From: Sphingobacterium athyrii | GTDB lineage: Bacteria; Bacteroidota; Bacteroidia; Sphingobacteriales; Sphingobacteriaceae | Direction of reading: 5' to 3' | Length of the DNA stretch: 64,000 bases | Assembly (NCBI RefSeq): GCF_003071065.1 | Contig: NZ_QCXX01000002.1 | Coordinates: 248,001-312,000 of the forward strand | In this document: piece by piece, positions 36,043 through 44,365 of the stretch | Numbering within the stretch: position 1 is the stretch's first letter | How the letters are laid out: every line of letters starts with the position of its first letter | Position numbers and translations under genes: made by a program | The notes under the pieces: model-generated | The model's input: the letters and a program-made list of their open reading frames with translations, nothing else | What the model was told of the DNA's origin: nothing | The model's database searches: none

Positions 36043-37543
36043 AGCAATGAGCAAAAATCCGATTCTCTGGACGGACGGTTACAAATTGTGTCACAAAGAT
36101 CAGTATCCGACACATACAGCGTGGGTTTACGAAACCTGGACTCCCCGGATGTCACGGATCCCAGGAGTAAGCCATGTTGTCTTCTTCGGCTTGCAGGGTG
36201 CCCTGGCCGAGATCAGCAATTCTTTCGATGAATATTTCTTCGCCCAGCCGGAGGATGCTGTTGTCGCACAATACGAAGAAGCCATCCGCGAAGTGTTCGC
36301 GATGACCAACCGTAATTTTGCGGACACACATCAGTCACAACATATACGCGATTTACACCGCTTGGGTTACCTTCCGATCAAGGTGAAAGCTTTGAAGGAA
36401 GGGAGTCTCGTGCCTATAGGGGTGCCTATGTTTACGATCGAGAATACCCACCCGGATTTCTTCTGGTTACCGGGTTACCTCGAAACGCAACTCTCTGCCT
36501 ATATCTGGTCCCCGATGACTGCTGCAACTATTGCCGATCAATACAAAAGATTGTTGATGGGCTTTGCAGAAAAAACAGGCGATGTCAATAAGGTATTTAC
36601 ACAGGCCGGTGACTTCTCCATGCGCGGTATGGGATCACCGGAAACAGCTTATCGCACTGCGGGCGGTCATTTACTGAGTTTTGGTGTTTCAGCAACACTC
36701 TCGGTTCGGGAATACCTCAAAACCTATTATGGTGCAACAGGCGACGTCATGATGTATACACCATCCACAGAACATAGTGTAATGTGTTCTTACGGTGAAC
36801 ACGAAGTAGAGGCCTTCCGCCATTTGATTACGGAGGTCTATCCGAGTGGTAACATTTCGATTGTGTCCGATACCTATGACCTATGGCATGTTGTGGATCA
36901 TGTATTGCCACAATTGAAAGATTTGATCATGGGGCGGGAAGGTAAAGTTATCATTCGGCCGGATAGTGGCGACCCTGTTAAGATTATCTGTGGAGATCCG
37001 CTGGCAGACCATGAAACAGTTCAAAAGGGGATTGTCGAGCGATTATTTGAACTCTTTGGCGGGACAGTTAATGCGAAAGGTTTCAAAGAACTTGATCCGC
37101 ATATCGGTGTTGTGTATGGCGATTCCATTACCGTGGAACGGGCAGCTAAGATCTGCGAAGGTTTGATGGCCAAAGGTTTTGCTTCGACCAATACGGCGCT
37201 TGGAATAGGATCTTATACCTATCAGTATGTGACAAGAGATACCTTTGGATTTGCCTTAAAGGGAACAGCCGAAATTGTTGACGGTCAGTTTAAAGCTATT
37301 CAGAAAAGACCGGCCACAGATACCGGAAATTTTAAGAAATCCCAAAAGGGCATCGTTGCTGTCGTATTCGAAAACAATGAGTTTCGCTTGATAGATGATC
37401 TCAATCCAACGACCGTCGAACAATTGAACGATAGCAACTTGCTTAAAGAGTGCTTTTTGGACGGAGCATTTGTCAGCCCCGTTAGTTTTAAGGAAATAAG
37501 AAACAGATTACAAACAGAATCAATAAGAGTATATGGAAAATAA
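36035..37543 (+). CDS. nadV: Nicotinamide phosphoribosyltransferase
   Basis: 502 residues, the usual size for NAMPT/NadV. Conserved segments: TDGYKLCHKDQYP near the N-terminus, ETAYRTAGGHLLSFG, TPSTEHSVMCSYGEHE, IRPDSGDPVKI and the C-terminal GIGSYTYQYVTRDTFGFALK. It makes NMN from nicotinamide and PRPP, the direct (non-deamidating) salvage route. It overlaps the Prs-like gene and the nadE start (11 bp), so the proteins are probably made together. A second in-frame ATG at 36047 (MSKNPIL) is possible. Confidence 0.96.
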   Translation: MFRAMSKNPILWTDGYKLCHKDQYPTHTAWVYETWTPRMSRIPGVSHVVFFGLQGALAEISNSFDEYFFAQPEDAVVAQYEEAIREVFAMTNRNFADTHQSQHIRDLHRLGYLPIKVKALKEGSLVPIGVPMFTIENTHPDFFWLPGYLETQLSAYIWSPMTAATIADQYKRLLMGFAEKTGDVNKVFTQAGDFSMRGMGSPETAYRTAGGHLLSFGVSATLSVREYLKTYYGATGDVMMYTPSTEHSVMCSYGEHEVEAFRHLITEVYPSGNISIVSDTYDLWHVVDHVLPQLKDLIMGREGKVIIRPDSGDPVKIICGDPLADHETVQKGIVERLFELFGGTVNAKGFKELDPHIGVVYGDSITVERAAKICEGLMAKGFASTNTALGIGSYTYQYVTRDTFGFALKGTAEIVDGQFKAIQKRPATDTGNFKKSQKGIVAVVFENNEFRLIDDLNPTTVEQLNDSNLLKECFLDGAFVSPVSFKEIRNRLQTESIRVYGK

Positions 37544-38315
37544 CCTAAGAAAACCGTTTTTCATCAATGATGAAAACGTCGAACAGTATGCACAACAAAT
37601 GGCATCATGGATTGCGGGACAGGTGAATGCGGCAAACCGTCAAGGTTTGGTGCTTGGCATGAGTGGCGGTATTGACTGTAGTGTGGTTGCTTGCCTATGT
37701 CATTTGGCCAACGTGGATGTACATTTGATCATGATGCCCTATGGTAGTGACATGAACAATAGCAAGAGCCATGCACATGGCATGGAGCTTATCGAAAAAT
37801 TTAATTTTCCTTACCATATCTTTGATATCAAGCCTGCGGTCGATGCGCTGACCATCAATAATGAAGCTTATATTGCAGCTTCTAGTGAATCCAACCGTGT
37901 CTTGAGTTTGGCCAATATCCGGCCGCGGGTCCGCATGACTTATCTCTATCAATTTGCACAATTGGGAAGCCGTTTTGTGATCGGTACCGGTAATATGGCC
38001 GAAGCGACTGTGGGTTACTTTACCAAATGGGGAGATGGTGCTTATGATCTTAACCCCCTGGCCATGGTGACCAAACAAGAAGTATATACACTGGCAAAAT
38101 ATCTGGGTGTCCCCGAATCCATTCAAGATAAGAGTCCTTCAGCAGGGCTATGGGAAGGACAGACGGATGAAGAGGAGCTGGGAATGAGCTATGCACAGAT
38201 TGACGCATTTATTCTGACCGGAACATCCGGAGAACCAGCGATAGATGAACTGATCCATAGACGTCAACAACAGTCTGCCCATAAGTTTGCTGCAATTCCA
38301 ACATTTAAGGGCTGA
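37533..38315 (+). CDS. nadE: NH3-dependent NAD synthetase
   Basis: 260 residues, single synthetase domain without the glutaminase part. The ATP-pyrophosphatase loop GMSGGIDCSVVA (SGGxDS type), RVRMTYLYQFA, GTGNMAEATVGYFTKWGDGA and DKSPSAGLWEGQTDEEELG are all intact. It amidates nicotinate adenine dinucleotide to NAD. The start codon lies inside the nadV 3' end. About 100 bp separate it from the next gene, with a weak hairpin (TTAGGT / ACCTAA, 38341-38365). Confidence 0.95.
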   Translation: MENNLRKPFFINDENVEQYAQQMASWIAGQVNAANRQGLVLGMSGGIDCSVVACLCHLANVDVHLIMMPYGSDMNNSKSHAHGMELIEKFNFPYHIFDIKPAVDALTINNEAYIAASSESNRVLSLANIRPRVRMTYLYQFAQLGSRFVIGTGNMAEATVGYFTKWGDGAYDLNPLAMVTKQEVYTLAKYLGVPESIQDKSPSAGLWEGQTDEEELGMSYAQIDAFILTGTSGEPAIDELIHRRQQQSAHKFAAIPTFKG

Positions 38316-38416
38316 TAAAAAAATTAAAGCTAGAAATCAGTTAGGTTTAAAATTTTATCACCTAAAGGAATGTGAAATTGAACACATACAATACATAAAT
38401 ATTGAATTACTGACAG

Positions 38417-39331
38417 ATGAAAACAAGATACGAACAGATCGTTGATGTAAGACATATAGCATCCGAAAAAAGGGATCATATTCCGTCCATATTGTCATTG
38501 GTAGGGCAGGAGCAAATCCTGCCCGCTTCTACCGATAAAAAACGGACACTGCTTTTGGCTATTGACATACAAAATGATTTTATGGAATCCATTGGCAGTC
38601 TACCAGTAGCTGGTTCGCGTGCTGATGTACACCGGCTGACCCAATGGATGTACAACAATATGGCTTCTTTGACCCAGGTTATGTGCAGCCTCGACTGTCA
38701 TTCGCTACTACAGATCTTTCATGCAGACTGGTGGGTGGACAAGAAAGGAAATCAGCCTAAACCATTTACAGTCATCCGTTATCAGGATCTTGTGGATGGG
38801 ACCTGGACTGTTTTCAATGCGGATACACTGGAACGTTCATTGGCTTATCTTAAAAATTTAGAAACCGAAGGGAAAAAAGAACTGTGCATCTGGCCATATC
38901 ATTGCCTGGAGGGTAGCTACGGAGGGCAACTGGAAAGCCAGTTTGCCAATATGCTCTATTTTCACAGTGCCCTGCGCCAGTCCAAACCTCTCTTAGTCTA
39001 TAAAGGACAGGATCCCTATACTGAAATGTATGGCATTATCAAGGCTGAATATGATAACAATAAATTTGTCAATCACGCTGTACTTGAAGCTATTCGGGCT
39101 TATGATGCAATTTATATTGCTGGGCAGGCATCAAGTCACTGTGTATTGGCCTCTGCAATGCAGATATTGGAATATTTTGCGAAGGACAAAGCGATTACCT
39201 CCCGCATTACCTTACTGATTGACTGTATGTCACCTATTGCGGGTTTCGAAGAGTCTACGCGGCAAGCCTTTGAATCACTACATGAAAAGTATGGTATACA
39301 AATCAAAAAGTCCACTGACATAATTTTATAA
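38417..39331 (+). CDS. Isochorismatase-fold nicotinamidase-like hydrolase
   Basis: 304 residues, longer than typical PncA (about 210) through an N-terminal extension and insertions. The catalytic triad can be placed: D50 in LLLAIDIQNDF, Lys in VYKGQDPYTE and C242 in SSHCVLAS; the metal ligands fit CSLDCHSLLQIFH. So an active nicotinamidase (nicotinamide to nicotinate) is likely. In an operon with NadV this would compete for nicotinamide, while its product route would supply the substrate chain for NadE. Another amide substrate is not excluded. Confidence 0.82.
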   Translation: MKTRYEQIVDVRHIASEKRDHIPSILSLVGQEQILPASTDKKRTLLLAIDIQNDFMESIGSLPVAGSRADVHRLTQWMYNNMASLTQVMCSLDCHSLLQIFHADWWVDKKGNQPKPFTVIRYQDLVDGTWTVFNADTLERSLAYLKNLETEGKKELCIWPYHCLEGSYGGQLESQFANMLYFHSALRQSKPLLVYKGQDPYTEMYGIIKAEYDNNKFVNHAVLEAIRAYDAIYIAGQASSHCVLASAMQILEYFAKDKAITSRITLLIDCMSPIAGFEESTRQAFESLHEKYGIQIKKSTDIIL

Positions 39332-39335
39332 GACG

Positions 39336-40040
39336 ATGGCTACCGCTCAAAAAAAATACACCTACGATTATCCAAGGCCTGCAGTTACAGTCGATTGTGT
39401 GATCTTTGGTTTTGAGAAAAATCAGCTTAAACTGTTATTGACCAAACGGGCGATAGAACCTTATTTAGGGAAATGGGCATTTCCCGGTGGTTTTATCCGG
39501 GAAGATGAAACTGCGGATGAATGTGCGCTGCGTAAACTGTCCGAAGAAGCCGGGCTAAGTAATATCTTTCTTGAGCAACTTTATACTTTCTCAGAGCTGA
39601 ACCGCGACCCACGGGGACGGGTCATCAGTGTAGCCTATTTTGCGTTGGTCAAGCCGACCGAATATACGCTAGAGGCGGGACTTGACATCGATGCGGTGCA
39701 ATGGTTTGGTTTAGAAGAGGTGGCTGATCTGGCATTTGATCATCAGCAGATCTTGTCTGTTGCGGTCGAACGGCTGAAAGGTAAAATCCGTTACCAACCG
39801 ATCGGATTTGAATTGCTGCCAGCGCAATTTACGTTACCTGAGCTACACAACTTGTATGAAACAATCCTCCAGCGTTCAATAGATCGGGGCAATTTTCGTA
39901 AAAAGATGCTAAGCATGGGCTTGCTAATTGACCACAGCGACATGCAGAAGGATAGACATGCCAGAGCAGCAAAAATCTATAGTTTTGACAAAGTAAAATA
40001 CGAGGAACTGAAGGAAAGCGGATTTTACTTTGAAATCTGA
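39336..40040 (+). CDS. NrtR-like regulator: degenerate Nudix domain plus winged helix
   Basis: 234 residues. The N-terminal Nudix fold has the box G52-x5-E58-x7-R66-K67-L-x-E70-E71-x-G73; the first Glu of REUxEE is Lys67, as expected for a Nudix domain that senses rather than hydrolyses. The C-terminal part (about 150-230; LHNLYETILQRSIDRGNFRKKML) is a winged helix as in NrtR, which binds ADP-ribose-type effectors and controls NAD genes. It closes the NAD operon, 4 bp after the nicotinamidase gene. The twin TTGAGTA palindromes before the operon are its natural candidate sites. Confidence 0.88.
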   Translation: MATAQKKYTYDYPRPAVTVDCVIFGFEKNQLKLLLTKRAIEPYLGKWAFPGGFIREDETADECALRKLSEEAGLSNIFLEQLYTFSELNRDPRGRVISVAYFALVKPTEYTLEAGLDIDAVQWFGLEEVADLAFDHQQILSVAVERLKGKIRYQPIGFELLPAQFTLPELHNLYETILQRSIDRGNFRKKMLSMGLLIDHSDMQKDRHARAAKIYSFDKVKYEELKESGFYFEI

Positions 40041-40114
40041 GCGCAGTTAACGATCCACCATGCTCATATGCGTGTCAAATGATGCTTGGTGGATATATCC
40101 ATTGAAGGGCACAG

Positions 40115-40690
40115 TTACCCTTGAAAGTCTCCACAGTCATGTACTTCAAATTGGCCAATTAACCCATCTTGTGTGTAGAATTTGGCGATTCTCTTGTTTT
40201 TCAGAAGAAATGGTTCGCCAATAATCTTTAGTTCAAAAATTGGCTCTTTTTCAACTTTCCTCAGGATAAACTCGGAACGCTCGGTTTTTATACGGAGTGT
40301 AGAGTCGTTGGCAGTATAGCTGAAATTCCTGAGTTGATAGATTTCATTCGAATCACAGACATTCACAAACTGGACCAGATCTTTTTCGACCTTGATCTCC
40401 GCTAGATCACAGGAATAGCAGATACCCGAAAATTCGATGCCATATTTTTTAAATGTATCTTTGCTTTCGGGCTTTAGCATGTCAATCGGATAGAGTTTGT
40501 GAAAAATTTTCAAAGGATCAGTAGCGGTCAATAAGGGTTTTTCTTTCGCCTTTACCGTTTCCTTTTGTACGAGCGTATCTTTGACTGCTGCGCTAGGCTT
40601 GCGGACAACGTTGTCTCCTCTTTTTTCCGGATGACAGCTGAATATAGAAAGCAAGACCAGCAAGAAGAGTATTGTCGGATATAATTTCAT
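40115..40690 (-). CDS. Uncharacterised lipoprotein
   Basis: 191 residues with a lipoprotein signal (LLSIFSC), a polar linker and a body of no recognised family. Residues 85-105 contain a pair of cysteines (GICYSCDLAEI) and one more near VNVCDS, and a last one near the C-terminus (HDCGDF), so disulfide bonds or metal binding are possible. It is convergent with the Nudix regulator gene and divergent from the next lipoprotein gene. Confidence 0.7.
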   Translation of the reverse strand: MKLYPTILFLLVLLSIFSCHPEKRGDNVVRKPSAAVKDTLVQKETVKAKEKPLLTATDPLKIFHKLYPIDMLKPESKDTFKKYGIEFSGICYSCDLAEIKVEKDLVQFVNVCDSNEIYQLRNFSYTANDSTLRIKTERSEFILRKVEKEPIFELKIIGEPFLLKNKRIAKFYTQDGLIGQFEVHDCGDFQG

Positions 40691-40764
40691 ACCAATGATC
40701 GTCTATTAAATATCAATAGCCTAATATACATTTAACTATTTAATCTTTACAAGTCGAATATTGA

Positions 40765-40795
40765 TTGTCACGGCCCGTAAATTGAGTTACCTTTA
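40765..40795 (+). promoter_or_regulatory. Possible promoter of the lipoprotein gene at 40836
   Basis: TTG (40765-40767), a 20-nt spacer and TACCTTTA (40788-40795), one base off TAnnTTTG, about 40 bp before the start codon. Confidence 0.4.
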
Positions 40796-40835
40796 GTATT
40801 GTGTGGCTAAAATACGATATTAGACAAAATATCTT

Positions 40836-41675
40836 ATGGGTAACTTAGTTATGAAGAAAGTACTTTATTGCGCTGCCATTATTTTAATGTTGTGTATGGC
40901 ATGTCAAAGAAATCAGGTAAAAAATGCTGCGAACATTTCCACGAACATTTCCGCCGGAAAGCTTGCGCCAACGAAGAAAACACCTGTGGACTCGCTTGTC
41001 TTTCAGGATAAAATGATCAGAATTTATAAGATAGATTCCATCAGCTTTTTTAAGGAGCAACAACAGGCCGATTATCGGAGAGATACCATTGCTTCAGTCA
41101 GTGACATAAATGTCGTAAAGAAGATGTTGCAGGGACGTGTCAAATTTGGAGGCTATACTCCGGGTAAGGACATGGAAGTCGACACCCTTGTGGAGGGAAA
41201 TTTAATTGCTCTGGTACGATTTAATGATGGTCGATTGCTATCGGCCGGAAAAACAGAAGGTGCCATTGATCTGTTGGAGAATATGTTTGTGAAATATTTT
41301 CCTTCAGAGGAGGTTATGCTGCTTGAAGGTGGTCATACGACAGATCAAGCACTTGATTTGCGTCAGGGAAAATGGGACGTCGAGGAGATCGGTAATTTGG
41401 ATTATGTCTATTTTTCGAAACATAAGAAATATAGGTTGAACGGCATGTTTAACGGGCAGGAATGTTCCAGTTACTTTTTGCAAAAAAAGGAAAATGGAGG
41501 CTATCTGACTTACGCGCAGATTCCCCTGGACTGGAACGACAACTTTGAGCTATGTACATTAAAAGAGATCTTTTGGAAAGGCGATCAGCAGGTGTACTTT
41601 CGGAATTTTTTCTATGGAGCACCACATGACAAACGAGCTGGTTTTTATAGGCTAGATATTATTTCCGAAGATTGA
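40836..41675 (+). CDS. Uncharacterised lipoprotein
   Basis: 279 residues. The ATG at 40836 (MGNLVMKKVL) or the second one at 40851 (MKKVLYCAA) gives a lipoprotein signal with lipobox LCMAC. The body has no family I recognise; it is mixed alpha/beta with a KYFPSEEVMLLEGGHTTDQA segment. Probably an inner- or outer-membrane-attached periplasmic protein. No link to the preceding NAD operon is evident. Confidence 0.7.
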   Translation: MGNLVMKKVLYCAAIILMLCMACQRNQVKNAANISTNISAGKLAPTKKTPVDSLVFQDKMIRIYKIDSISFFKEQQQADYRRDTIASVSDINVVKKMLQGRVKFGGYTPGKDMEVDTLVEGNLIALVRFNDGRLLSAGKTEGAIDLLENMFVKYFPSEEVMLLEGGHTTDQALDLRQGKWDVEEIGNLDYVYFSKHKKYRLNGMFNGQECSSYFLQKKENGGYLTYAQIPLDWNDNFELCTLKEIFWKGDQQVYFRNFFYGAPHDKRAGFYRLDIISED

Positions 41676-41703
41676 TAGCGTCACCATGAAGGTGTCTATC
41701 AAT
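41671..41703 (+). terminator. Hairpin at the lipoprotein stop codon
   Basis: ATTGATAG (41671-41678) pairs with CTATCAAT (41696-41703), with an inner CACC/GGTG stem. The stop codon is inside it. There is no T-run, so termination is uncertain. Confidence 0.35.
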
Positions 41704-41878
41704 CGCCCGGGCTTCTGTAAAACCACCTTCCGTACCTATTTAAAAAATCCCTGTTTTCCGCTAAATGGAATATTTGATAATAGCTGTATTTTTACTGCTT
41801 TAGATGTGGTGTTTACCGTTTTCATCCTATTGAGATAAACAGTATACATCTATTTTAAGACTATTGCACAATCAGATT

Positions 41879-44356
41879 ATGGCACATCGCATTTACATAT
41901 ATAACGTCAATTCCAAAACAAAAGAAACATTTGAAACATATCTGGCCGAATGGAATTATGAAATTCCAGCCCTGATGCTCCCGCTATTTTCTTCGGGTAT
42001 CCATGCCAGGGGTACACAGCTCTATGCCAATAAGGAAGATGGTATTGCAAGACTGCGCTATTTTTATGCGCTGCTTGCCGATGTTTATCAATTGCATTAC
42101 AAAAGGAAATATACGGAACCCGTCAATAAGATGTTTGAGTTTTTGGAAAGTTTACCGTTCGATACTTTTCAGATTGATGCACGGGATGTATTCAACATGA
42201 ATGTGGAAAAACATACGGAACAGGCAAGTGACTGGGTCGCTGAGATCAGGACGACGGGAGCAGTATATACACAGGCGTTTGAGCAACAAAGTTTGGATCC
42301 TTTACAGAAGATCTTGCGATTGTCTGGCTACCATACTTTCCTGGAAATGCTCGAGACAGACTGGATTAACTATGGCTTGGGTCTTTGGGAAGAACATGCT
42401 TTTCAGCAGCATGGGGTCGAAGTCTTTGATGAAAATGGAAAACAGGGATTGAAAGACAGACTTGGGAATATCCTGGCTGTTGCAAAATATAATGAAATAT
42501 TTGAATTCAACGAAGCCGGGATTGCTGTGGTTCAGCTGGATAACCTATTTGGTTATATCAATGAGCAAGGAGAGGAAATTATACCTTGTCAGTACGTTGA
42601 AGCATTTGACGCGCGTGTTATCGATGGTGTTAATTACGCGGAAGTTGAAATCGAAGGCAAGCGTGGTGTATTGCACATTGCAAGCAAACAACTTTCCCTA
42701 CCTGCTGCTTATGACAAATTGGACTGGTTTGCCCACGGTTTTTTGAACGCAAAGCAAGGTGCTGACTATTTTCTTTTTGCTGCTGATGGGGTAAAGGTTA
42801 TTGACGAATCAGCGGATGAACCTTTTGGATACGATTACAGTAAGCTTTTTTATAAGCGGCAAAAAGGTACAATGAAGCGGAAATACTTTCGTATGGATGG
42901 TCACTATTTGGGCAGTTTTCTGGAAGATAGCCTACAGGCTCTTCCCAACGCCTATTTTTGGATCAAACCCAACAAGTTACAGCGGAAGATTTCAGTCATC
43001 AAGCCCGATGGTAACGTGCTTGATGAAGAGATTGATCGGATCATCGTTCTGGATGATTATCGCAGTATCGCTTACCTGAAAAATAAACAATGGCAGATTT
43101 ACTCACTTGCGCATGACCTATTCCGCCTAGGCGATCGGACCATTGACAAAGTCTTGGTCGATAGCATTAAAAACTTTCGAAAAGATGTCTTTGTTGTCGC
43201 CTGTGCCGAAGGGCAGGGGATATATGAAGCTCATCTTGATCAATGGTTGCTCGAACCTGATCGGGCTTATCAGAAAATCGAATATTGCTATCTGGACTTT
43301 ATGCGTATCCAGCAATCCGAAGGCATGCGCTATTTTGATACAAAAGTAAATTTCCGTAGTCCGCTTTACGATTATGTCAGTGCGCCGATTCATGATCCAC
43401 ATCCGGAACGAAGCGAAGGTGAATTCTTACTCTTATTTAAAGGAGAAAGGCTGTTTTATGTAGATCTAAAACGAAATGTCGCGGAATTTCCTGAAACAGC
43501 ATTTGGCCGTTTGTATGCCGAAAAATATAATTTGCAGGGAGCTGACCAGAATTACTTTGTACAATTTTATCAAGCATGGACAAAACGAAAGGGGGCGGGC
43601 TACGAATCTTATCTCGATAATGAGACGCTATACGAAAAAGCACAGAAACTAAATTGGGCCGGTAAGAAAAACGAGGCGATACATTTGTTGACCATCGGTG
43701 CCTCCCGAGGTAGCGCTGACTGCCAATACCTTCTCGGCAATATCTATTGCGATACAGATCATGAAGATTTTCTGGATATTCCTAAAGCGATTCGCTTCTA
43801 CGAACAGGCCATTGCGCAGGATCATGCGCAGGCTTGGACGAACTTAGGGTTCATATATGCTACGGGCCTCGGCCTTCCGCTTGATATTCCCAAAGCCTTA
43901 GAGGCCTACCAAAAAGCTGCGGCATTGGGGGAACCACAGGCGATGAGCAATCTTGGCAATTGGTATTATGAAGGGGAATATCTGGAACAGGATTTTGTGC
44001 AGGCCTTACACTATTTTAAACAGGCTGAAAAAGAAGGTATCAATAACGATGCGCAGGTAGCCGAAATTTATTACCAACAGAAAGATTACGCCAATTTATT
44101 ACGCTATCTTAAAAAGGATAAAGACGGACAATATGCTGCGATTTATTATGGTATTTTGTATGAAGAAGGCTGGGGCGTAAAACAGAGTATGGTGAAGGCA
44201 CTGCGTTACTATGAACAGGCAAACGAAAATGCGACCTATGCTTATGCCGTCAATCGTCTCTTGTATTACTATAAAAATGGAGCGTTTGCAGATTCCGCTA
44301 AATACAACTTTTGGTTGGATTTTGCCAAAAACAATGCGGTTGATATTGAAGAATAA
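41879..44356 (+). CDS. WG-repeat and Sel1-repeat protein, paralogue 1
   Basis: About 825 residues, no signal peptide or membrane segment. An N-terminal domain of about 170 residues (MAHRIYIYN, then YLAEWNYEIPALMLPLF and INYGLGLWEE) has no family I know. Then WG-type beta repeats (LFGYINEQGEEIIPC) to about residue 530, and C-terminal Sel1-like TPR repeats (KAIRFYEQAIAQDHAQAWTNLG, KALEAYQKAAALGEPQAMSNLG, about 590-790). The ATG at 41879 is used, since the following paralogue starts with the same MAHRIYIYN. Repeat classes of this kind mediate protein contacts. A stretch PHPERSEGE (43400-43419) is absent in the paralogue and looks inserted. Confidence 0.85.
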   Translation: MAHRIYIYNVNSKTKETFETYLAEWNYEIPALMLPLFSSGIHARGTQLYANKEDGIARLRYFYALLADVYQLHYKRKYTEPVNKMFEFLESLPFDTFQIDARDVFNMNVEKHTEQASDWVAEIRTTGAVYTQAFEQQSLDPLQKILRLSGYHTFLEMLETDWINYGLGLWEEHAFQQHGVEVFDENGKQGLKDRLGNILAVAKYNEIFEFNEAGIAVVQLDNLFGYINEQGEEIIPCQYVEAFDARVIDGVNYAEVEIEGKRGVLHIASKQLSLPAAYDKLDWFAHGFLNAKQGADYFLFAADGVKVIDESADEPFGYDYSKLFYKRQKGTMKRKYFRMDGHYLGSFLEDSLQALPNAYFWIKPNKLQRKISVIKPDGNVLDEEIDRIIVLDDYRSIAYLKNKQWQIYSLAHDLFRLGDRTIDKVLVDSIKNFRKDVFVVACAEGQGIYEAHLDQWLLEPDRAYQKIEYCYLDFMRIQQSEGMRYFDTKVNFRSPLYDYVSAPIHDPHPERSEGEFLLLFKGERLFYVDLKRNVAEFPETAFGRLYAEKYNLQGADQNYFVQFYQAWTKRKGAGYESYLDNETLYEKAQKLNWAGKKNEAIHLLTIGASRGSADCQYLLGNIYCDTDHEDFLDIPKAIRFYEQAIAQDHAQAWTNLGFIYATGLGLPLDIPKALEAYQKAAALGEPQAMSNLGNWYYEGEYLEQDFVQALHYFKQAEKEGINNDAQVAEIYYQQKDYANLLRYLKKDKDGQYAAIYYGILYEEGWGVKQSMVKALRYYEQANENATYAYAVNRLLYYYKNGAFADSAKYNFWLDFAKNNAVDIEE

Positions 44357-44365
44357 AAAAAGAAT

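Noticed and set aside
40053-40094. ATCCACCA / TGGTGGAT as a terminator behind the Nudix gene
   Set aside because: 8-bp stem with a 26-nt loop and no T-run.
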